The notes beneath the pieces are model-generated. The model did not search any database, was not told where the DNA came from, and was given only the letters and a program-made list of their open reading frames with translations. From Pyropia yezoensis (taxonomy: Eukaryota; Rhodophyta; Bangiophyceae; Bangiales; Bangiaceae), in assembly GCA_009829735.1 (NCBI GenBank), contig CM020620.1, positions 4,208,299 through 4,272,298 of the forward strand: a stretch of DNA of 64,000 nucleotides, written 5' to 3'. The translations under genes were made by a program, and so were the position numbers. Positions 38,550 to 51,207 of the stretch are shown piece after piece. Position 1 is the first letter of the stretch. Each line of letters opens with the position of its first letter.

Positions 38550-41116
38550 GGTCTCACTAATGCGCCGGCAACCTTCCAGAGAGCCATCGACATCATCCTG
38601 TCGGGCTAAGGTGGAGAACATGTTTGGTCTACCTGGACGACATCATTGTTTTCTCCAAGACCCAGCGGAACACCTGGAGCACCTTCGAGAGGTCCTGGCC
38701 CTCCTGTCCAAGGCTGGAGTTACCCTCAAGGCCGAGAAGTGCCACCTGTTTGAGACTGAGGTGAGTACCTGGGGCACGTGCTGAGTCCGGGGAGCTCCGA
38801 GTCAATGAGAAGAACATCAAGGCCCTCCGGCATGCACGGCAACCTAAAACCCAGACGGAAACTCAAGAGCTTCCTGGGTATGTGCAACGTCTACCGCCGG
38901 TTCGTACGGGACTACGCTCTGATTGCCCGGCCCTTGACCAAGCTTACTAGCAAGAAGCTTCCAGTACAACTCCCGGTGTTCGACGAGAAGCAGACAGCAG
39001 CCTTCGAAGAGCTCAAGAGCGCCTGACCACCACTCCAGTACTGGCGTTACCCAAGCGGGAGGGTCAGTTTGTTCTGGAGACTGACGCCTGTGGCGTCCAG
39101 GTGGGGTGCTCACTACTCCAGCAGCAACCTGATGGGCACTTCCTCCCGATAGGCTACTACAGTCGCGTCTTGACTCCAGCCGAGAAGAACTATTCCACGA
39201 CCGAGCGCGAGTGCTTGGCGGTCGTCTGGGCTTGCTTCCTGTTACGTCCATATCTTGAAGGACAAGAGTTCCTCATCCGGACGGACCACGCCAGTCTAAG
39301 GTGGCTGCTATGCATGGACAGCAGTCAAGGAAGGGTCGCCCGGTGGCGCCTACGCCTTTCGAGTTCAAGTACAAGGTGTGCACCAGAGCAGGGAGGGAGC
39401 ACCACTGCGCCGACACCATGTCCCGGCTGGAGACTCCTGCAGCCGATACCGGTCCTATCCCGGAGGAAATACCTTGCTTCATCCTCCGAATGTCGGACGT
39501 GGCTGGCACGCTCCCCTGTACGAGACACCTGACGCTCATCAACCGGTAACCATTCACCGGATGCTGGAGGCACAATTGACGGACCCTCAATGCTTGGAGC
39601 TTCGCCACCAAATGGACCTGAACCGGAACAGTCGCTTCTCCGAGTCTACAGACGGACTCCTGGTACGGGTGTCACCCTTCGATGGGGCAACTCAAGTTTA
39701 CGTACCCCGAAGTCTACGAGCTGACATCCTACGCCTGGAGCACTTGTCTCCCAGGCCGGACATCCTGGTATCAATCGGATGTATGCTTCCATGAGACGAC
39801 ATTATTACTGGGAAACCATGGCCAGTGACGTCCATAAGTGCCTGGAGGCTTGTATTTCTTGTGCAAGGAACCGGTTGTCCCAGAGGAAGAAGACTTCTAA
39901 GCTACGCCTATTCCCTGCGGCGGAGCCCTTTGCAAGCTTAAGCATGGACATCCTGGGGCCCCTACCTGAGACCTCCAGTGGCAACATATACCTGCTCATC
40001 ATTTGTGACCGGTTCTCCAAGTTCACTCGAGCAATCCCGCTGAGAACCATCACGGCTCTGGATGTCACGTCGGCCTTCTGCGAGTACTGGATAGCTGCCT
40101 ACGGCCCTCCAGACTCCGTCTTAACCGACAACGGTCCCCAGTTTGCATCCCTGTTCTTCCAAGGAGTCTGTGACCTGATGGGCATCAAGAACTTGTACAC
40201 CACGACGTACCACCCTCAAACGAACGGCCAGGTGGAACGATTCAACCGGACCCTAGTGGACATGCTACGGCACTACGTGGAGGAGCACCAAGAAGACTGG
40301 GACGAGCTCCTGGCTGTCCTCACTCTAGCCTACAACTCCCGAGTTCACCGGACAACGGGAGTCGCTCCACTCGACTTTGTCACCCCGAGGCGGCTGACCA
40401 ACTTCTCCCTGGAAAGAATACCGGATGGTCTCCAGCCTGCACTGAAGTCAGGTCCCAAGGCAAAGGATGAGTTCCTGGAACAACTAAAGCTCCTGCTCCC
40501 AAGAGTCAAGGAGTCAATTTCAAAGACCCAGGAGCGATACAAGCGGGACTATGACAAGGGTGTCCGGGAAAAGAACAAGGAACTGGGTGGTGGCGACTGG
40601 GTTTTTGTGGACAACCATAGCAAGACCCGGGGGAAGCTGGACTCTAAGACGGATGGACCTTATGAGATTCTCAATACGGATGGCTGGACCTTCCTTCTAG
40701 ACGTGGATGGCTCTCCGTACCGGGTGAGCAGCGACCATGTCACCCGAGCTCCACCGCCAAGCCAACGGGACTTGACCCGGCGTAAGCGGACTGCGATACC
40801 CTGGCTATCCCAAGAAGAAGGTCGGGAATTTGTCTACGTCAAGTTTGTCGACCATGCCTGGAGAGATGGACGCCTGTACCTGCGAGTACGCTGGTTCGGT
40901 TTCAACCCGGCAGATGATACATGGGAACCCTCAAACCGGCTACCCATCGCGGACGTCTGTGCCTACACGCGACGGAACGGGATTGAGGGCACTCCCGTGG
41001 CCAGAGCCGGCAAGATTCTGGAGTCGGACACGGAGGAGGACCAAGAGGACGGGGCCAACCAAGACCCTCGGGACGAGACGAGCTCACCCGCAACGGATGC
41101 GGAACAAGAGGATTGA
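38550..41116 (+). pseudogene. Pol of C2 (RT palm to integrase and chromodomain)
   Basis: Recognisable parts are RT (NAPATFQRAIDIILSG, DDIIVFSK, FLGMCNVYRRFVRDYALIAR), RNase H (LETDACGVQVGCSLLQQQPD, YSRVLTPAEKNYSTTEREC), integrase (ISCARNRLSQ, MDILGPLPETSSGNIYLLI, LTDNGPQFAS, YHPQTNGQVERFNRT) and a C-terminal chromodomain (YLRVRWFGFNPADDTWEPSN) with an acidic tail. The first half carries a few breaks. Confidence 0.88.
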
Positions 41117-41261
41117 GAAGAAGGGAACGGGTATATCAAGGAGAACACGCAATGCAAGCATGGAGCAATCAAGGAAAACAAGCACCCGCTCGAGCAACCC
41201 TTCTCTCCGCCTCTTCCCTCCTCGCTTCTCCCAAGACCCTCACCCTCCTTGCATCCAACTA

Positions 41262-43379
41262 CTACTCCCGGCGCGGACGCTGAGCCGCGGGAGTGTCCTC
41301 CGGCGTTGCCTCCGCGGTACGACGGGAACCGGAGGAAGACGGGATGACGTAGTGCGGTGGACGCGGCGCATCCCGGTATGACGCCATCGGAGTAGTACCA
41401 GTAGTTGCCGGTGGCTCCCGCTCATCCAGATATGTCCGTCGGCGCCACTGGAAGCCCGTGAAGGTCTCTGACCACTGCTGGGCCAGGCCATGCCGCGTCA
41501 AAGTCGCCAGAAGTTCGCCAACCACCGGGTTGTTCGACATCTGGCCGCTGTCCGCGCAAGCAAACACCCGGTCGACCACGTCGTTCAAGACACTGGCGTA
41601 AGTGCCCAGCACCAGAGAAGACCCGACGCCTTCAACCTGCACCGGAAGACGACCCAGCTGGTCTTCAATCATACCGACGTCGTACTGGTCGCATGTTGGA
41701 CCACCTTGGTTCAGGTACCAGTCAGGCACCCGGAAGCGGGTAAGGCGCAGAGTCGGCGCCGGAATCTCGAACCGGCCCGAGGATGACACTACCGGACGGT
41801 CCACAACGGCCCCCGAGACCGGAGTGCCCAACTCCAGCGGAGGCACAGCGCCGCCGGCGTTGGAAGAAGGCGTCCGGGGTAGAGCGGCCGGAGTAATCGG
41901 CGACCGCACGGCCACTCCCAGACTCGCCGCAGACAAGCGCGGTGCCGGAGGAGCTTGAAGTACTGGCACAGCCGGAACAGGGCGAGGACGTGCCGGTGAC
42001 GGTTCAGGCGAGGCGACCGGGGCGACAGGGGCAACCGGAGGAAGCGGAGCCGCCGCAGACGCCCGACCGACCGCCGCGACCCATCCCGACTCCTGTACCG
42101 GCGGCCCAACTGGCAGAAGATCAAGGGCGGCCGGAGCAGGAAAGCTACCTAGCTGCGGCCACGCCGGAAGCGGCGTCGCCAGCTGCACCTTAGCCGGAGA
42201 AGACTGGTAGACCACCTGCGCCCAACCGTAGCCATCCCGACGCGGGCGGTTCTGGTCGGCAATCGCGTTCAAGAAGTTCCGGTCATGCACCGGCACCAGA
42301 CGCCGGAAGTCGATCATCGCCTGGAAGAGCTCCTTGTACTCCTCGTCCTGGCTGCACAGGAAGTCGACGGTCAACTTGTCGACAATCCAGACCATCAGGA
42401 GGTCAGGGAGAAACCAAAGCCGGTTGGACACCAAGACCTCATGAAGCCAGTGGTTGGCCGCCAAGACTGTCATCTCGGACGTGTACATCATGTACGGGAT
42501 TGAATGGAAGAAGCCCTTGATCGACGCCTGAGTCAAGGCGTCCAAGAAGTACCAGGTGCAAGGGATGCTGGAAGGAGCAAACCCGACCGGGATCTCGACT
42601 TCCTGCTGCTGCGGGATGACCTTGGGGTAGTATGCCGCCCGGTTAGCCTTGTCCAGCTTCCAGAACTCCTGGTGGTTGCAGCTCACAAGGAAGTCACGCT
42701 GACGCCCGCGTCGCTCACCCTGCTCCCGTGCCGGCGACAACTTGGAGTATTTCCGGGTCAAGAAAGGCGGCTCCAGAGCGACCATGCTCGGACGGGGGTC
42801 GCAGTTCAAGCTTCCCGACCCCTTGAGCGCCTCGTCCCAGACCTTGAGCGCCCGGTGGACGTACCCTTCCTCCTCCGGCCACCGGAGAACGGACGCGGAC
42901 ACGCGACGCTCGGTCAAGGGTAGATCCAGTACCAGCGCGAAGGGGAGATCCTCCAGACGAGCAGCCCAAGAGGAACCCGAGAAGCTCTGGGAGCGGTCTT
43001 GTGCCAGGCGCATCTGGTCCGCCGTATGAAGACGTGCCTTGTCCATCTCGGTCAAGACCCCGCGCTGGAGTTCCTTGCGCCAGAGGTCCATGCAATCCTG
43101 CTGGCACTGGGCCGCGCCGGCGTTGCCAACCACCGTGGAGTAACGCCGGGCCGCCAGAGGGTCCTGCCCAAGAAGCATCTCCGGGAGACCCTCCGGGGGG
43201 GCCTCGACCGGGTGCATCGTGGAAGCCGGGGGAACTCGATCCGTCCCCGCCGTGGCGACCGGCGCCGGCACCGACATCCGAGGAACCGGAGGCAGGAGAG
43301 GGGCACGACGACCCGAGTTCTCCTCCGCAACACTCGCCGCCGGAACCACGGGCCCAGCTTGGATCTCGGAACTGGACAT
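41262..43379 (-). CDS. Antisense ORF of family C element (C2), 705 aa
   Basis: This copy has the same start (MSSSEIQAGP), length and layout as the C1 copy at 376-2493, with only a few amino-acid differences. The stop lies about 145 bp from the convergent pol stop. The upstream frame differs from C1 because a poly-G run differs in length, which supports the internal ATG as the real start. Function unknown. The core resembles the family A antisense protein. Confidence 0.6.
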   Translation of the reverse strand: MSSSEIQAGPVVPAASVAEENSGRRAPLLPPVPRMSVPAPVATAGTDRVPPASTMHPVEAPPEGLPEMLLGQDPLAARRYSTVVGNAGAAQCQQDCMDLWRKELQRGVLTEMDKARLHTADQMRLAQDRSQSFSGSSWAARLEDLPFALVLDLPLTERRVSASVLRWPEEEGYVHRALKVWDEALKGSGSLNCDPRPSMVALEPPFLTRKYSKLSPAREQGERRGRQRDFLVSCNHQEFWKLDKANRAAYYPKVIPQQQEVEIPVGFAPSSIPCTWYFLDALTQASIKGFFHSIPYMMYTSEMTVLAANHWLHEVLVSNRLWFLPDLLMVWIVDKLTVDFLCSQDEEYKELFQAMIDFRRLVPVHDRNFLNAIADQNRPRRDGYGWAQVVYQSSPAKVQLATPLPAWPQLGSFPAPAALDLLPVGPPVQESGWVAAVGRASAAAPLPPVAPVAPVASPEPSPARPRPVPAVPVLQAPPAPRLSAASLGVAVRSPITPAALPRTPSSNAGGAVPPLELGTPVSGAVVDRPVVSSSGRFEIPAPTLRLTRFRVPDWYLNQGGPTCDQYDVGMIEDQLGRLPVQVEGVGSSLVLGTYASVLNDVVDRVFACADSGQMSNNPVVGELLATLTRHGLAQQWSETFTGFQWRRRTYLDEREPPATTGTTPMASYRDAPRPPHYVIPSSSGSRRTAEATPEDTPAAQRPRRE

Positions 43380-43548
43380 ACCGTCCAGACTCCGGGGAAC
43401 AAGAGGGCCAAGGTGAAGGAGCGGAGGGGGGGGGGCAGAATCGGGGCAGGTGATCGTGACCGGGGTGAAGACGCTCGACCTCGGCACCGGTGTGGACGTG
43501 CTCGAGGCTGTGCACGGTGGCACCTGGTTCGGCCCGAGGACGTGCCGG

Positions 43549-43564
43549 ACTAGGGAGGGAGCTA
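43549..43564 (+). other. Polypurine tract, C2
   Basis: ACTAGGGAGGGAGCTA directly before TGTAGCATCC, identical to the C1 site. Confidence 0.5.
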
Positions 43565-44137
43565 TGTAGCATCCCTGGCCCCGACTTGGCGCCGACCCGG
43601 GACTGCAACCAGAGGGCACCAGGTGCCAGAACACGCCCGCCGTGTGGCGATGGTTGGCGGCCGTGGCCCGTGCCCGGCACTGGGATGCGGTGGACTACGC
43701 TATCCACACGCGAGAGAGGGATTTCTGATGTGTTTTTGCATATTTGTGAGGGACTTGATTTGAGAGAATTTGAGTGTGAGATTAGTGAGTGGGAATAGAA
43801 TTAGTAGTGATAGTGGCCCCCGACCTGACGAGGTTAGACTCGGGTCGGGGCCACTCGGGGTTATGGGGGGGGCTACCGGGCCAACGTGCCGGGGTTCCCC
43901 CAGATGCACGTTAAGAGGGACAGCGAGGCGCCCTCGGCCCGCGCCCTCAGGGAAAAAGACAACTGCGCGTTTGCTTTCCTCTTCCCCGTGTGCACTACCG
44001 TGCGTATCTGTTTGCCCTGCGAGCAGGCACGTGAGGCAACAGGCATACCATTCTCGTAGTTCCCCTTTCTGCGTTACCTGTCCCTTTCCCCCGAGGGATA
44101 TTGACACGTGTCTGAGAGGATCGAGTTTTATACCACA
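43565..44137 (+). repeat. 3' LTR of C2 (573 bp)
   Basis: It matches 2681-3252 almost base for base, including the hairpin (43813-43854). The right end ATACCACA is fixed by the switch to B2 pol sequence. Confidence 0.55.
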
Positions 44138-46530
44138 CCCTCCAGGTATGGACGGAGCAGTTGCACTGCCCATATAACCCCGAGGCACTCACGCTCGGTG
44201 GCACTATAGTTACGCTCAGCCGGGTTGAGTGTCCGGCTGAAGTGCCCTACCGGACGTAGGTCCGGGATAACATTATCGGAACCGATCAACGTCTCCCCCT
44301 GTAACAGGGTGCATCCCACTTGTGTATCGCACGCATCGACATCGATGACGAAGGTACCCCGTCGGTGCGGTAACGCAAGGACGGGTGGGGATAGTAGGGC
44401 TCGCTTCAGCGACTCGAATGCCTCCTCTTCGCTAGGCGAAGGGGGTTGGAGTACTTTGGGTAAGGTACTGCTCGTAAGAACCGTCAACGGTTTAGCTATC
44501 CGAGCGAAGTCCTTGACGAACTGTCGGTATACGTTGCACATTCCCAGGAAGCTCTTGAGCTGCGTCTGGGTGTTAGGGAACCGGGCATCCCGGAGTGCCC
44601 GGGTATTGGCTTCGAGTACCCCTTGTTTACCAGGGGTTATCTGGTGGCCCAGATACTCGGCCGTCTGTTGGAAGAAGGCGCACTTCTTCAGACGCAGGGT
44701 TACCTCGGCGTCCCGCAAGAGGGTGAGTACCTCATTCACATGTTGCACATGGTCATCCATGTTACGCGAGAAGACGATGACGTCATCGAGGTACACTAGG
44801 CAGTTACGCCACTTCACCCCCGACAGTACAATGTCGATAGCCCGCTGGAATGTAGCGGGGGCGTTCGACAATCCGAAGGGCATCCTTAGGAACTCGTACA
44901 CTCCACTGTGACAGACGAATGCCGTCTTGGGGACATCCTCGTCCGCCACCGGGATCTGCCAGTATCCGGCATTGCAGTCGATGGTGGTAAACACCGTAGC
45001 TTCCCCCAGGGAGTCGATGCACTCATCCATCCTTGGTAAAGGGTATGAGTCCTTCTTGGTAACCAAGTTGAGGCGTCGATAATCGATGCAAAACCGAGGG
45101 GTTTGATCCTTCTTTGGTACGATAACGACTGGGGCACCCCACTCCGACATCGAAGGTCGTATCACCTTCGCTTCACTCATCCTCTTCACTTCTCCATCAA
45201 CGATCTCTCGTTGCATAGGTCCCTTTCGGTGCGGTTGTGACCGGGCGGGTCGTGCGCCTGGTACCAGGTCTATACGATGTTGGGTTGCCCCAATGGTACC
45301 CAAGGCCCCGCCTGTCCACATGACGTCATGCTTTCTTAGCATCCGTCGTACCCCTTCGGCTACCGAAGGGGGAAGGTGGTCGAGGTCAGCCTCGGCCAGT
45401 GCCTTCAATGCTTCTTGGTCCTTCGGCGGAATATCCGCCGGTAATGATGGTCGACTAGGCTTCCCGTTATCGGGTTGCTGTCGCTCGGTGGTCTCGGCGA
45501 CCGCCAGCACCTCAAGTGGGTCCACTTGACCTTCCTTGTCAGGGGTAAGGATATCTCCTTCGTAGAGCTCGGCAATCCCGAGGATAGTTCCCTTCGGGAG
45601 GGTAACTGCCTTACGGCGATAGTTCGCCATCGCTAGGAGGGACGACCCTCCTGCTGGGAGGTCTATGAGACCGTTGGCCATGGTCAACCCATGGCGCTTG
45701 TACGTCCGCAGGATGGACCGGACTCTGCAGATGCCTGCGAGGTCCCAGTTAACCGGGAGGACTGTCTCCGACAACGGCTCAAAGCGAGTTAGCTTGGCCA
45801 ACCGAAGTGTCTTAGGCTCGACGCTTGCGTACACCTCAGCCACGTTAACGTGGCTTCCTTGTAGCGTCAGGTCCCTGACAATAGCCGTATGTCCTCGCTT
45901 CGTCCCGTCGGCTTCTTGAAGCTCGACGGTCCTCCGGCCTGGCCGGATTGCATCAACGTGAACGTTGATGAAGGTGCACCCCAGTATGCAGGGCACCGAT
46001 AGGGTCTCACACACCAGGAAGTCGACTTCCGTGGTGAGTTCCCCGATGGTAACCCGCAGCGACATCGCTGCAATCGTACGAATGAGGCGACCATTCGCGT
46101 CCTTGATGGTGGGTCCCCGAGTCACTCTGACTCGCGGAAGCCACTTGTCCGGGAGGGTGTCCTTCCGGATAAGGTTGGGTCCAGCCCCTGTATCCAGTAC
46201 AGGGTAGTACGATCGTGTCGACTGGGGGTCAACCCCCAGTGTGGCTGATGCCTTAAAGTTCTCCAAGATAACCAGCCCGTCGCTTACACCGATATCCGGT
46301 GTAGCTCGGGCATCCTGGACAGGGCCCTTTTCTGGTTCCATGTGACGGGGCTTCCCGTCCTCTCCTCCCAACCTTGGTGGTTGGTCATCAATCCCCTGAC
46401 GCCGTGTCGTCGGGGCCGGAAGGTGTACCCGGGGGTTGATGCGGCGTCGGCTCAACCGCGCTCTCCGTGGGGCTTTCCCCGCGGTACTCCGGGGTGGCTT
46501 GCTTGGGTTACCCCAGCGCCCCCCGGTCAT
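44138..46530 (-). CDS. Pol of B2 (protease, RT, start of RNase H), truncated by C2
   Basis: It is open from MTGGRWGNPSKPP through the protease (YYPVLDTGAGPNLI), the whole RT (FCIDYRRLNLVTKKDSYPLP, IDCNAGYWQIPV, LVYLDDVIVFS) and into RNase H (DVDACDTQVGCTLLQGETLI, then LNPAERNYSATERECLG). The frame runs into C2 LTR sequence and ends. It gives the continuous version of the stretch that A1 splits in B1. Confidence 0.9.
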
Positions 46531-46538
46531 CCTTCCTC

Positions 46539-48722
46539 TTACTCGTTTCCCGCCCTTGGTAGGGTGCTGTCCGCCGGGACCTCCGGCTGAGGAGGTGCCT
46601 CCTCGACGGCCAGTACACCACCTGGAGCTGGCTGCCTACCCGGTGCGGGTCCGGGTGCTCTGGCGGGATACCCCCCGGTGGATGCCTTGCGTTGCGCCGC
46701 TGCCCGCCGAGACTCCTCGGGGATGAGTGGGCAGGAAGACACCCAGTGTTGGGGATCCCCACACAACATACATCCGGACGTGCCGGTCCCTCCTTGAGCT
46801 CGCATCGGGGTAGGCCCGTAGCTGCGGTTGCCTCCCTCGGGCGCCCGAGTGCCTGCTCCCTGGTAGGCCTTGGGTCCTTGGGTCAACCGGAACATGGACT
46901 CCCCCAACCGGTTGGGTCGGCCCGCAATCTGCGGAGGTGCCTCCGTACGTACTGCCCATGTAGGCAGGGGCTGGTGGGGGTTACCCGTAACCGGGGCATA
47001 CCCCGTCGTCCGCACATACGCGACGCGCCGTCCCGCTTCCTCGTTGACCTGGAACTGGGTCCCAGCCGGGGCGATGTACGCTACCGTACCGTGCTCATCA
47101 ATCACCGGCGTAGCCGGTAGCAGCAGGTGGCCCTGCTGGTCAACTAGAGGTTCGTCCTCGCCCGTATGGGTATGTTCGGTCGCCACCAATACTGGTGCGG
47201 CCTTACGTTCCACCTTCTCTTGCCTCGGTACCGGGGTAAGATTGAGCTTGCTCCCCTCACCCTTGGGCTTTGAGGCCAGAGCACACTCCGGGTGTAGAAC
47301 CCGGTAGGCGTCCCCTAGGGACTTGCACACATGCATCAGTCGACTGAAGTTCGTCCGTGCCGTGTTGGCTCCCCGTGCGGATATCCGCACGTAGTTGGGT
47401 ACTCCTGCGAACAGGATGGCCCGTAGTTCCCCTTCTCCGAGGAGCCTCCCCAGCTCGTAGTCGAGCTCTTAAATCCGTCGTCCGAACATCTCTTCATCCT
47501 CCCAGCTCTGGGCGGTGGCAGTGCGCAGGGCCCGGTAGTGGTCCTCGCACTTGTCCTCACTGAGGTAACTGCTCAGCAGCTCCTTGAGAATCCCACGGTA
47601 ATCCATGGGGGTGGCCGCAACCCTCATTCCCGGCATCGGGGATGCCTGGAGAAGGATGCCTCGCACCCGCTCATCAACAAAGAACGGGAGGATCTCCAGG
47701 GCCAGCCCCTCGTTGACGAGGGCCTTGTCCGCGGCTGCCTTGAAGCTAGTCAAGAAGCCGATGACTGCCAACGGGCGTCCGTTCGGCCCTCCGAACATAG
47801 GGACTCCCTTCATAAGGGTCTGCATAGAGCGAATCGCTCGGTGCGACGTATTACGCATCGATTCCGATACGATGGTAGATCGGTCCTCCAAACGATAACG
47901 TTCGGGAGTCAGTACCGACCTGAAGACTTCGTTGACGATCTCCGTGTCAGCGTCCTGGGTATCCAGTCGCTTAGCCAGTTGATGAGCAATCTCATCGGAC
48001 TCCATCCGCTTTAGTAGGCTCGCAGTGACCTGCGCGGTCATAGCTTCCAGCACTGAAGATGGTACTTCAGGCGTCGGCACCTCGGGAACCCGAGTTGCCT
48101 GGCCGCCTTCGTCGTGGGGATACTGTGAGAGGGTACCCCCTCCCCCAATAACCGACTCTCCACCGGCGTAAGTATCCGCCGGGTCGTGTCCGCGGAGTCC
48201 GCTTCGGGTGCTCCGAGCGTATCGCTCCGTGTGACTCCGTTCCAACTCTGCCGACGAGTCAGATCCATACCCCATTGTGCCCGGGGGTTGTCCAGGAGTA
48301 GCAACACCGGGGTTGACCCTGGTGGACTCCGAAAGTAGTCCGGCCGGTTCGAACCGTACCGGTGTGGGAGGAACACGTCGGGGTCCCGTCGTGTGGCGTG
48401 TTGACATCAACACTGCCATTGCTTCCTCCGTTCGCTCTTGACGAGCGTCGAGTCCGGAAAACCGGGCCTCGATGCGGGCCAATGATGCCATCAGGGAATC
48501 CCCTGGTGAAGGAGGCGGCGGAGTGAGGTCGGTCGATGACAGTTGAGGCGGACCCCCGCCTCCTGCCGTCCGAGCCGTGCCAAACGTCGATCCGGCACCG
48601 GAAAGCATTGGCGTCTCAATGTTGTCGATCGGGTTCCCGACCACGGTTCCCGTAGTCACCTCTGGGGTCGGCGTCGACGTCGATCCGTCATCTTGAACCT
48701 TCCCCGTCTCTTGGGTAGACAT
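46539..48722 (-). pseudogene. Gag of B2 (broken)
   Basis: It matches B1 gag throughout (MSTQETGKVQDDG to AGNE), with the zinc knuckle CMLCGDPQHWVSSC kept. It has about one break. The spacing of 8 bp to the pol ATG is the same as in B1. Confidence 0.87.
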
Positions 48723-48932
48723 AGTCACAATCAGTCAACCGACGTAACAATCACCACGAATAAGAGAGCGAGGGGGTAGATTGGGGAGGGTAACAGTAGA
48801 TCACAGTCAAAGGTAAAAACTCAACACCATCGATCAGGTCGCAACACCACGAGTACAAGAAAAGGACCGGATCCCTATCCGTGTGCCAGGGCCGAAGACG
48901 GCGTCACCACAAGGGTGACGGAAACCCGTCCC

Positions 48933-48947
48933 CTGCTGCTCCACCAA
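48933..48947 (-). other. Primer binding site, B2
   Basis: TTGGTGGAGCAGCAG on the minus strand next to the 5' LTR, the same tRNA complement as in B1 and family A. Confidence 0.75.
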
Positions 48948-49310
48948 TGTAGCACAATAGGGATCCGTCGCACGTCTACTCTCAGGGAACACTCACCAAG
49001 GGGGATCGGCACCAACGTCACCGGGAGGCCAAGGTTGCTGTCCTTGGAGCACAAGCCACGGGACCAAGATGGGAGCCCAAATGGGAGGGGTTTGTTGTTC
49101 TACCTTGGCCGGCGGTGGATTCGCCGCCGGCCCCCACGTTATAAACCCTCGGAGACACTACTAACTACCCTCCACCCCAAGATGCAAGTTCCTCTGGTCA
49201 TACGTAACTTATAGATACCGTGACCAGTACGAACCATCAAATTGACAGTTAAGGGTTAGAAGTAGCCCCCCTAATATCAGGGTCACAATACGGCCAACCA
49301 TATTGCTACA
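48948..49310 (-). repeat. 5' LTR of B2 (363 bp)
   Basis: TGTAGCACAATAGG...ATTGCTACA with the same central hairpin and TTATAA core as the other LTR-B copies. Confidence 0.92.
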
Positions 49311-51207
49311 GGAGGCCATCTATCCGGGAACGTAGGCTGTGCGCTGGAATGACGGAACCCTCTCGGAAGCCATCAGGGCAAGGGGGGGCAGGGACCAGCC
49401 GGCCCTCAACGAGCTTGGCGATCCTCCATGGATTGACCCGGCGGCCCTGTGCCTCTCCCGGCCCGTCTCCATCGAGCCCTACTCTATTAGGACAGTCTAC
49501 GGTCAATGCGGAACCACGTGGCGGTGCTTGTTAACGGAAAGACCCATTAAAAAGGCCGAAAAGTGCATCCTAATGCACAATGTGCTGGCCGACGTCAAGA
49601 CGCGACGGAACTTCATGTTTTTCTTGACGAACATCACCAGCCGACCCGTCAGCCTCCCCAAGGGATACGCTGTGGGTCTGGCGGAGCCCTACCCAGGCCC
49701 TTTGTGTGAGACCTGCAAGGAGCTGTGTCAACCCCTCGGCGAAGGGGCAGACCAGGTGGGGACGCTAGCAGAAGACCCCAGCGTCGAGATTGCTGAAGCG
49801 CCGAGGCCTGAGTTATATTTCGGGAAGGCCAACGACGCTTCAGACACAGCTAAAGAAGAGCGGGCCCGAGATCAAGGAGGCCCTAAGACGCCGCAGATTG
49901 CCTACGATTTAATACCCGCCGAATTGTATGAGGCCGTACGTGATCTGGTGGGCCGCTACAAGGGCTAGTGCGATAGTCAGCGGGGCCGTATGGACATCAC
50001 TCCCCACCGTGTCACCTTGACCCTAGGGGCCAAGCCGGTGCGGACCCAGCCTTATCGGACGAGCCTATACCATCGGCAGCTGATCTCGGAACAATTGGCC
50101 AAACAGTTTGAACTGGGAGTCATCGATCCCCCGCAGGCCGAGTGGTCCTTCCGGTCGTCATCGTTCCGAAATCCGACGGCACTCCGAGGTTCTGCGTGGC
50201 CTAACGGCGCCTCAATGACATGACGGTCAAAGATACCTACGCCTTTCCCAGGATGGACGACTGCGTAGACTTCTTGGGAGAGGCCACCGTGTTCTCCATG
50301 TTGGACTGCAATATGGGCTATTGGTAAATCCCTGTGGCCCTCGAGGACCAAGATAATACGACGTTCACATGCCACGAGGGGACCTACACGTATGTAAGAC
50401 TCCCATTAGGTCTCATCAACGCACCTGGTACCTTCCGAAGGGCCATCGCTGTGCTGCTCGCGGGCCTTCAGTAGAAGACGGTGTTGGTTTTTTTGGACGA
50501 CGTCATTGTTTTTACTCAGACAGCCCGAGAGCATCTAGACCATCTCGAGGAAGTCTTCTACCTGTTCACAAAGGCCGGCGTATTCTTCAACGCCAGTAAG
50601 TTTTTTCCTTTCCTGGAGGCGGTCGAGTGTTTGGGCCACATCGTCGGCAAGGGGCAGGTCCGAGAGAATGAAAAGAACCTCGTGGGCCTTAACCATGCGG
50701 AGCCACCCACGACCAAGCAGGTCCTACGCAGCTTCCTCTGCATGTGCAACGTCTATAGGAGGTTTGTAAAGGACTACGCTGCGATGGCCAGGCCGTTAAC
50801 GGCTCTCACAAATACCAAGGTGGCTGACCCCCTGCCGTAGTTCACGGAGGAGCAGTTGAAGGCGTTCGAGTACCTTATGTGGAGGTTGACTCACACCCCT
50901 ATTTTGGCCCTCTCACGAGGCAAGGGCCAATACACGGTGGACACCGCTGCCAGCGCCAGCTACGTGGGCTGTGTCCTTCTCCAAGAGCAGCCGAGGGCGG
51001 CCTTATGCCTGTTAGGTTCTGGAGCCGGCCTCTTTCGCAGGCCGAAAGGAGCTACAGCACCACAGAAAGGGAGTGCCTGGCCGTAGTGTGGGTCCTCTTC
51101 ATACTATGGCACTACTTTCAGGGAAAACGTTTTATCGCGCGGACGGACCTCACGGCCCTCTTGCGGATGCTGCATATGGACGGGGCCTATGGCCGCTTGG
51201 AACAGTG
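49311..51207 (+). pseudogene. Decayed Ty3/gypsy pol fragment, lineage D
   Basis: Scattered RT and RNase H motifs are readable on the plus strand: DTYAFPRMDDCVDFLGEATV, a FLDDVIVFTQ palm motif, FLCMCNVYRRFVKDYAAMAR and an RNase H start (YTVDTAASASYVGCVLLQEQ). The protein is clearly different from families A, B and C. It has many breaks and no LTRs in the window, so it is the oldest retroelement here. A3 interrupts it on the right. Confidence 0.85.

Larger units (their letters stand above)
38550..44137 (+). mobile_element. Ty3/gypsy LTR element, family C, copy C2 (5' end lost in gap)
   Basis: From the gap onward the order is pol (from the RT palm), convergent antisense ORF, polypurine tract and 3' LTR. 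The LTR end abuts family B pol (CCCTCCAGG), which in B1 is continuous DNA near 18037, so C2 is inserted in B2. The corresponding left half of B2 is not seen. Pol is broken in a few places in its RT and RNase H part and open in its integrase part. Confidence 0.88.
44138..49310 (-). mobile_element. Ty3/gypsy LTR element, family B, copy B2 (cut by C2)
   Basis: In element direction: 5' LTR (48948-49310), primer site, gag, then pol up to the RNase H region, where C2 is inserted. Integrase, antisense ORF and 3' LTR are not present. B2 is very close to B1 and shows the uninterrupted A1 target site in RT. Outside the 5' LTR lies lineage D DNA. Confidence 0.9.

Noticed and set aside
37739-38784. Open frames running through the N gaps
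   Set aside because: They contain only unknown residues across the gap and have no meaning.
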